Shown here one piece after another: positions 63,805 through 64,000 of a DNA stretch of 64,000 nt. The number at the start of each line of letters is the position of its first letter. Positions within the stretch are counted from its first letter, which is position 1. The notes beneath the pieces are model-generated. The model saw only the letters and a program-made list of their open reading frames with translations, made no database searches and was not told where the DNA came from. Origin of the DNA: DTLC01 sp964555645 (GTDB taxonomy: Bacteria > Verrucomicrobiota > Verrucomicrobiia > Limisphaerales > DTLC01); NCBI GenBank assembly GCA_964555645.1, contig CAZKTA010000007.1:1-64000 (forward strand), in the 5' to 3' direction. Made by a program: the position numbers and the translations under genes.

Positions 63805-64000
63805 GAATCGCTCCTGATGCAGATTCGCCTAAATCCAAAAAAACAACTGTTACATTTAAACCTAAAGGTAAGCTCACGGCCGGGTTTTGGTTTTGAAGCC
63901 CCGTTTTGCAACTCAGGTAGAATTTGATGCGCAAAGGGTCAGTGCGTTACTACAATAGAGGAACTTAAGTACGTCTCGAGCCGAGCCTATCAATAGTAAC
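63695..64000. other. Right-edge region after dnaN
   Basis: Apart from the small minus-strand ORF candidate I see no gene. An A-rich tract (63837-63844) lies upstream of that ORF. The sequence ends before any further gene can be recognised. Confidence 0.4.

Noticed and set aside
1..64000. CRISPR arrays, prophage, insertion sequences, toxin-antitoxin or phage-defence genes
   Set aside because: I looked for regularly spaced repeats, transposase or integrase motifs and nuclease or methylase cassettes on both strands and found none.

Overview
The window looks like a chromosomal segment of a Verrucomicrobiota bacterium, probably a Limisphaerales (Pedosphaera-like) relative. This is an inference from gene style. 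There are prepilin-type proteins with an FTLIE segment and a C-terminal H-X9-DG motif, a PA14-containing sensor kinase, secreted carbohydrate-active proteins with tryptophan-rich beta-sandwich modules, few strong Shine-Dalgarno sequences, and many GTG starts. I see no prophage, insertion sequence, CRISPR array or rRNA. Most of the window is housekeeping genes separated by unusually long, gene-free gaps.

Left part (1-14.4 kb): a sensor kinase cut by the window edge and its coupled response regulator; an orphan class I fumarase alpha subunit; pta-hisC; glyS and rpoN; then a metallo-beta-lactamase-fold hydrolase and a TrmH-type RNA methyltransferase. From 14.7 to 20.6 kb, a two-module secreted protein, a pseudopilin-like protein and a clan GH-A glycoside hydrolase lie in the same direction and probably work together on an extracellular polysaccharide. 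From 21 to 34.7 kb come mpl, icd, a candidate structured RNA with an intrinsic terminator, recG, a small lipoprotein, guaA, a pilin-like protein and mfd.

Middle part (34.8-51.3 kb): psd-pssA plus a LysE-type exporter (phosphatidylethanolamine synthesis), a TMTC-like membrane TPR protein, pyrH, a phosphoribosyltransferase, tRNA-Asn, an FmdB-type zinc ribbon, a HAD phosphatase, and an NSS transporter followed by a 51-residue single-span protein. The most coherent accessory locus is 44.3-50.4 kb. It encodes a sugar epimerase, a nucleotide-sugar dehydrogenase homologue lacking the catalytic cysteine, an SDR, a Gfo/Idh oxidoreductase, a HddA-like sugar kinase and a HddC-like nucleotidyltransferase, most of them translationally coupled, followed by uppP. 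Together they suggest synthesis of an unusual activated sugar, perhaps heptose-like, for a surface glycan.

Right part (51.4-64 kb): a LysM protein, rpsB-tsf, pyk, a 2 kb region with decayed membrane-protein genes, a phosphofructokinase with an atypical active-site signature, a DinG-like helicase, a left-handed beta-helix protein, and dnaN behind an AT-rich spacer with a DnaA-box match.

The features most worth a second look are the cysteine-less dehydrogenase cluster with a hidden small membrane ORF, the NSS companion peptide, the candidate RNA upstream of recG, the paired hairpin repeats in the gaps, the orphan fumarase alpha subunit and the unusual phosphofructokinase.
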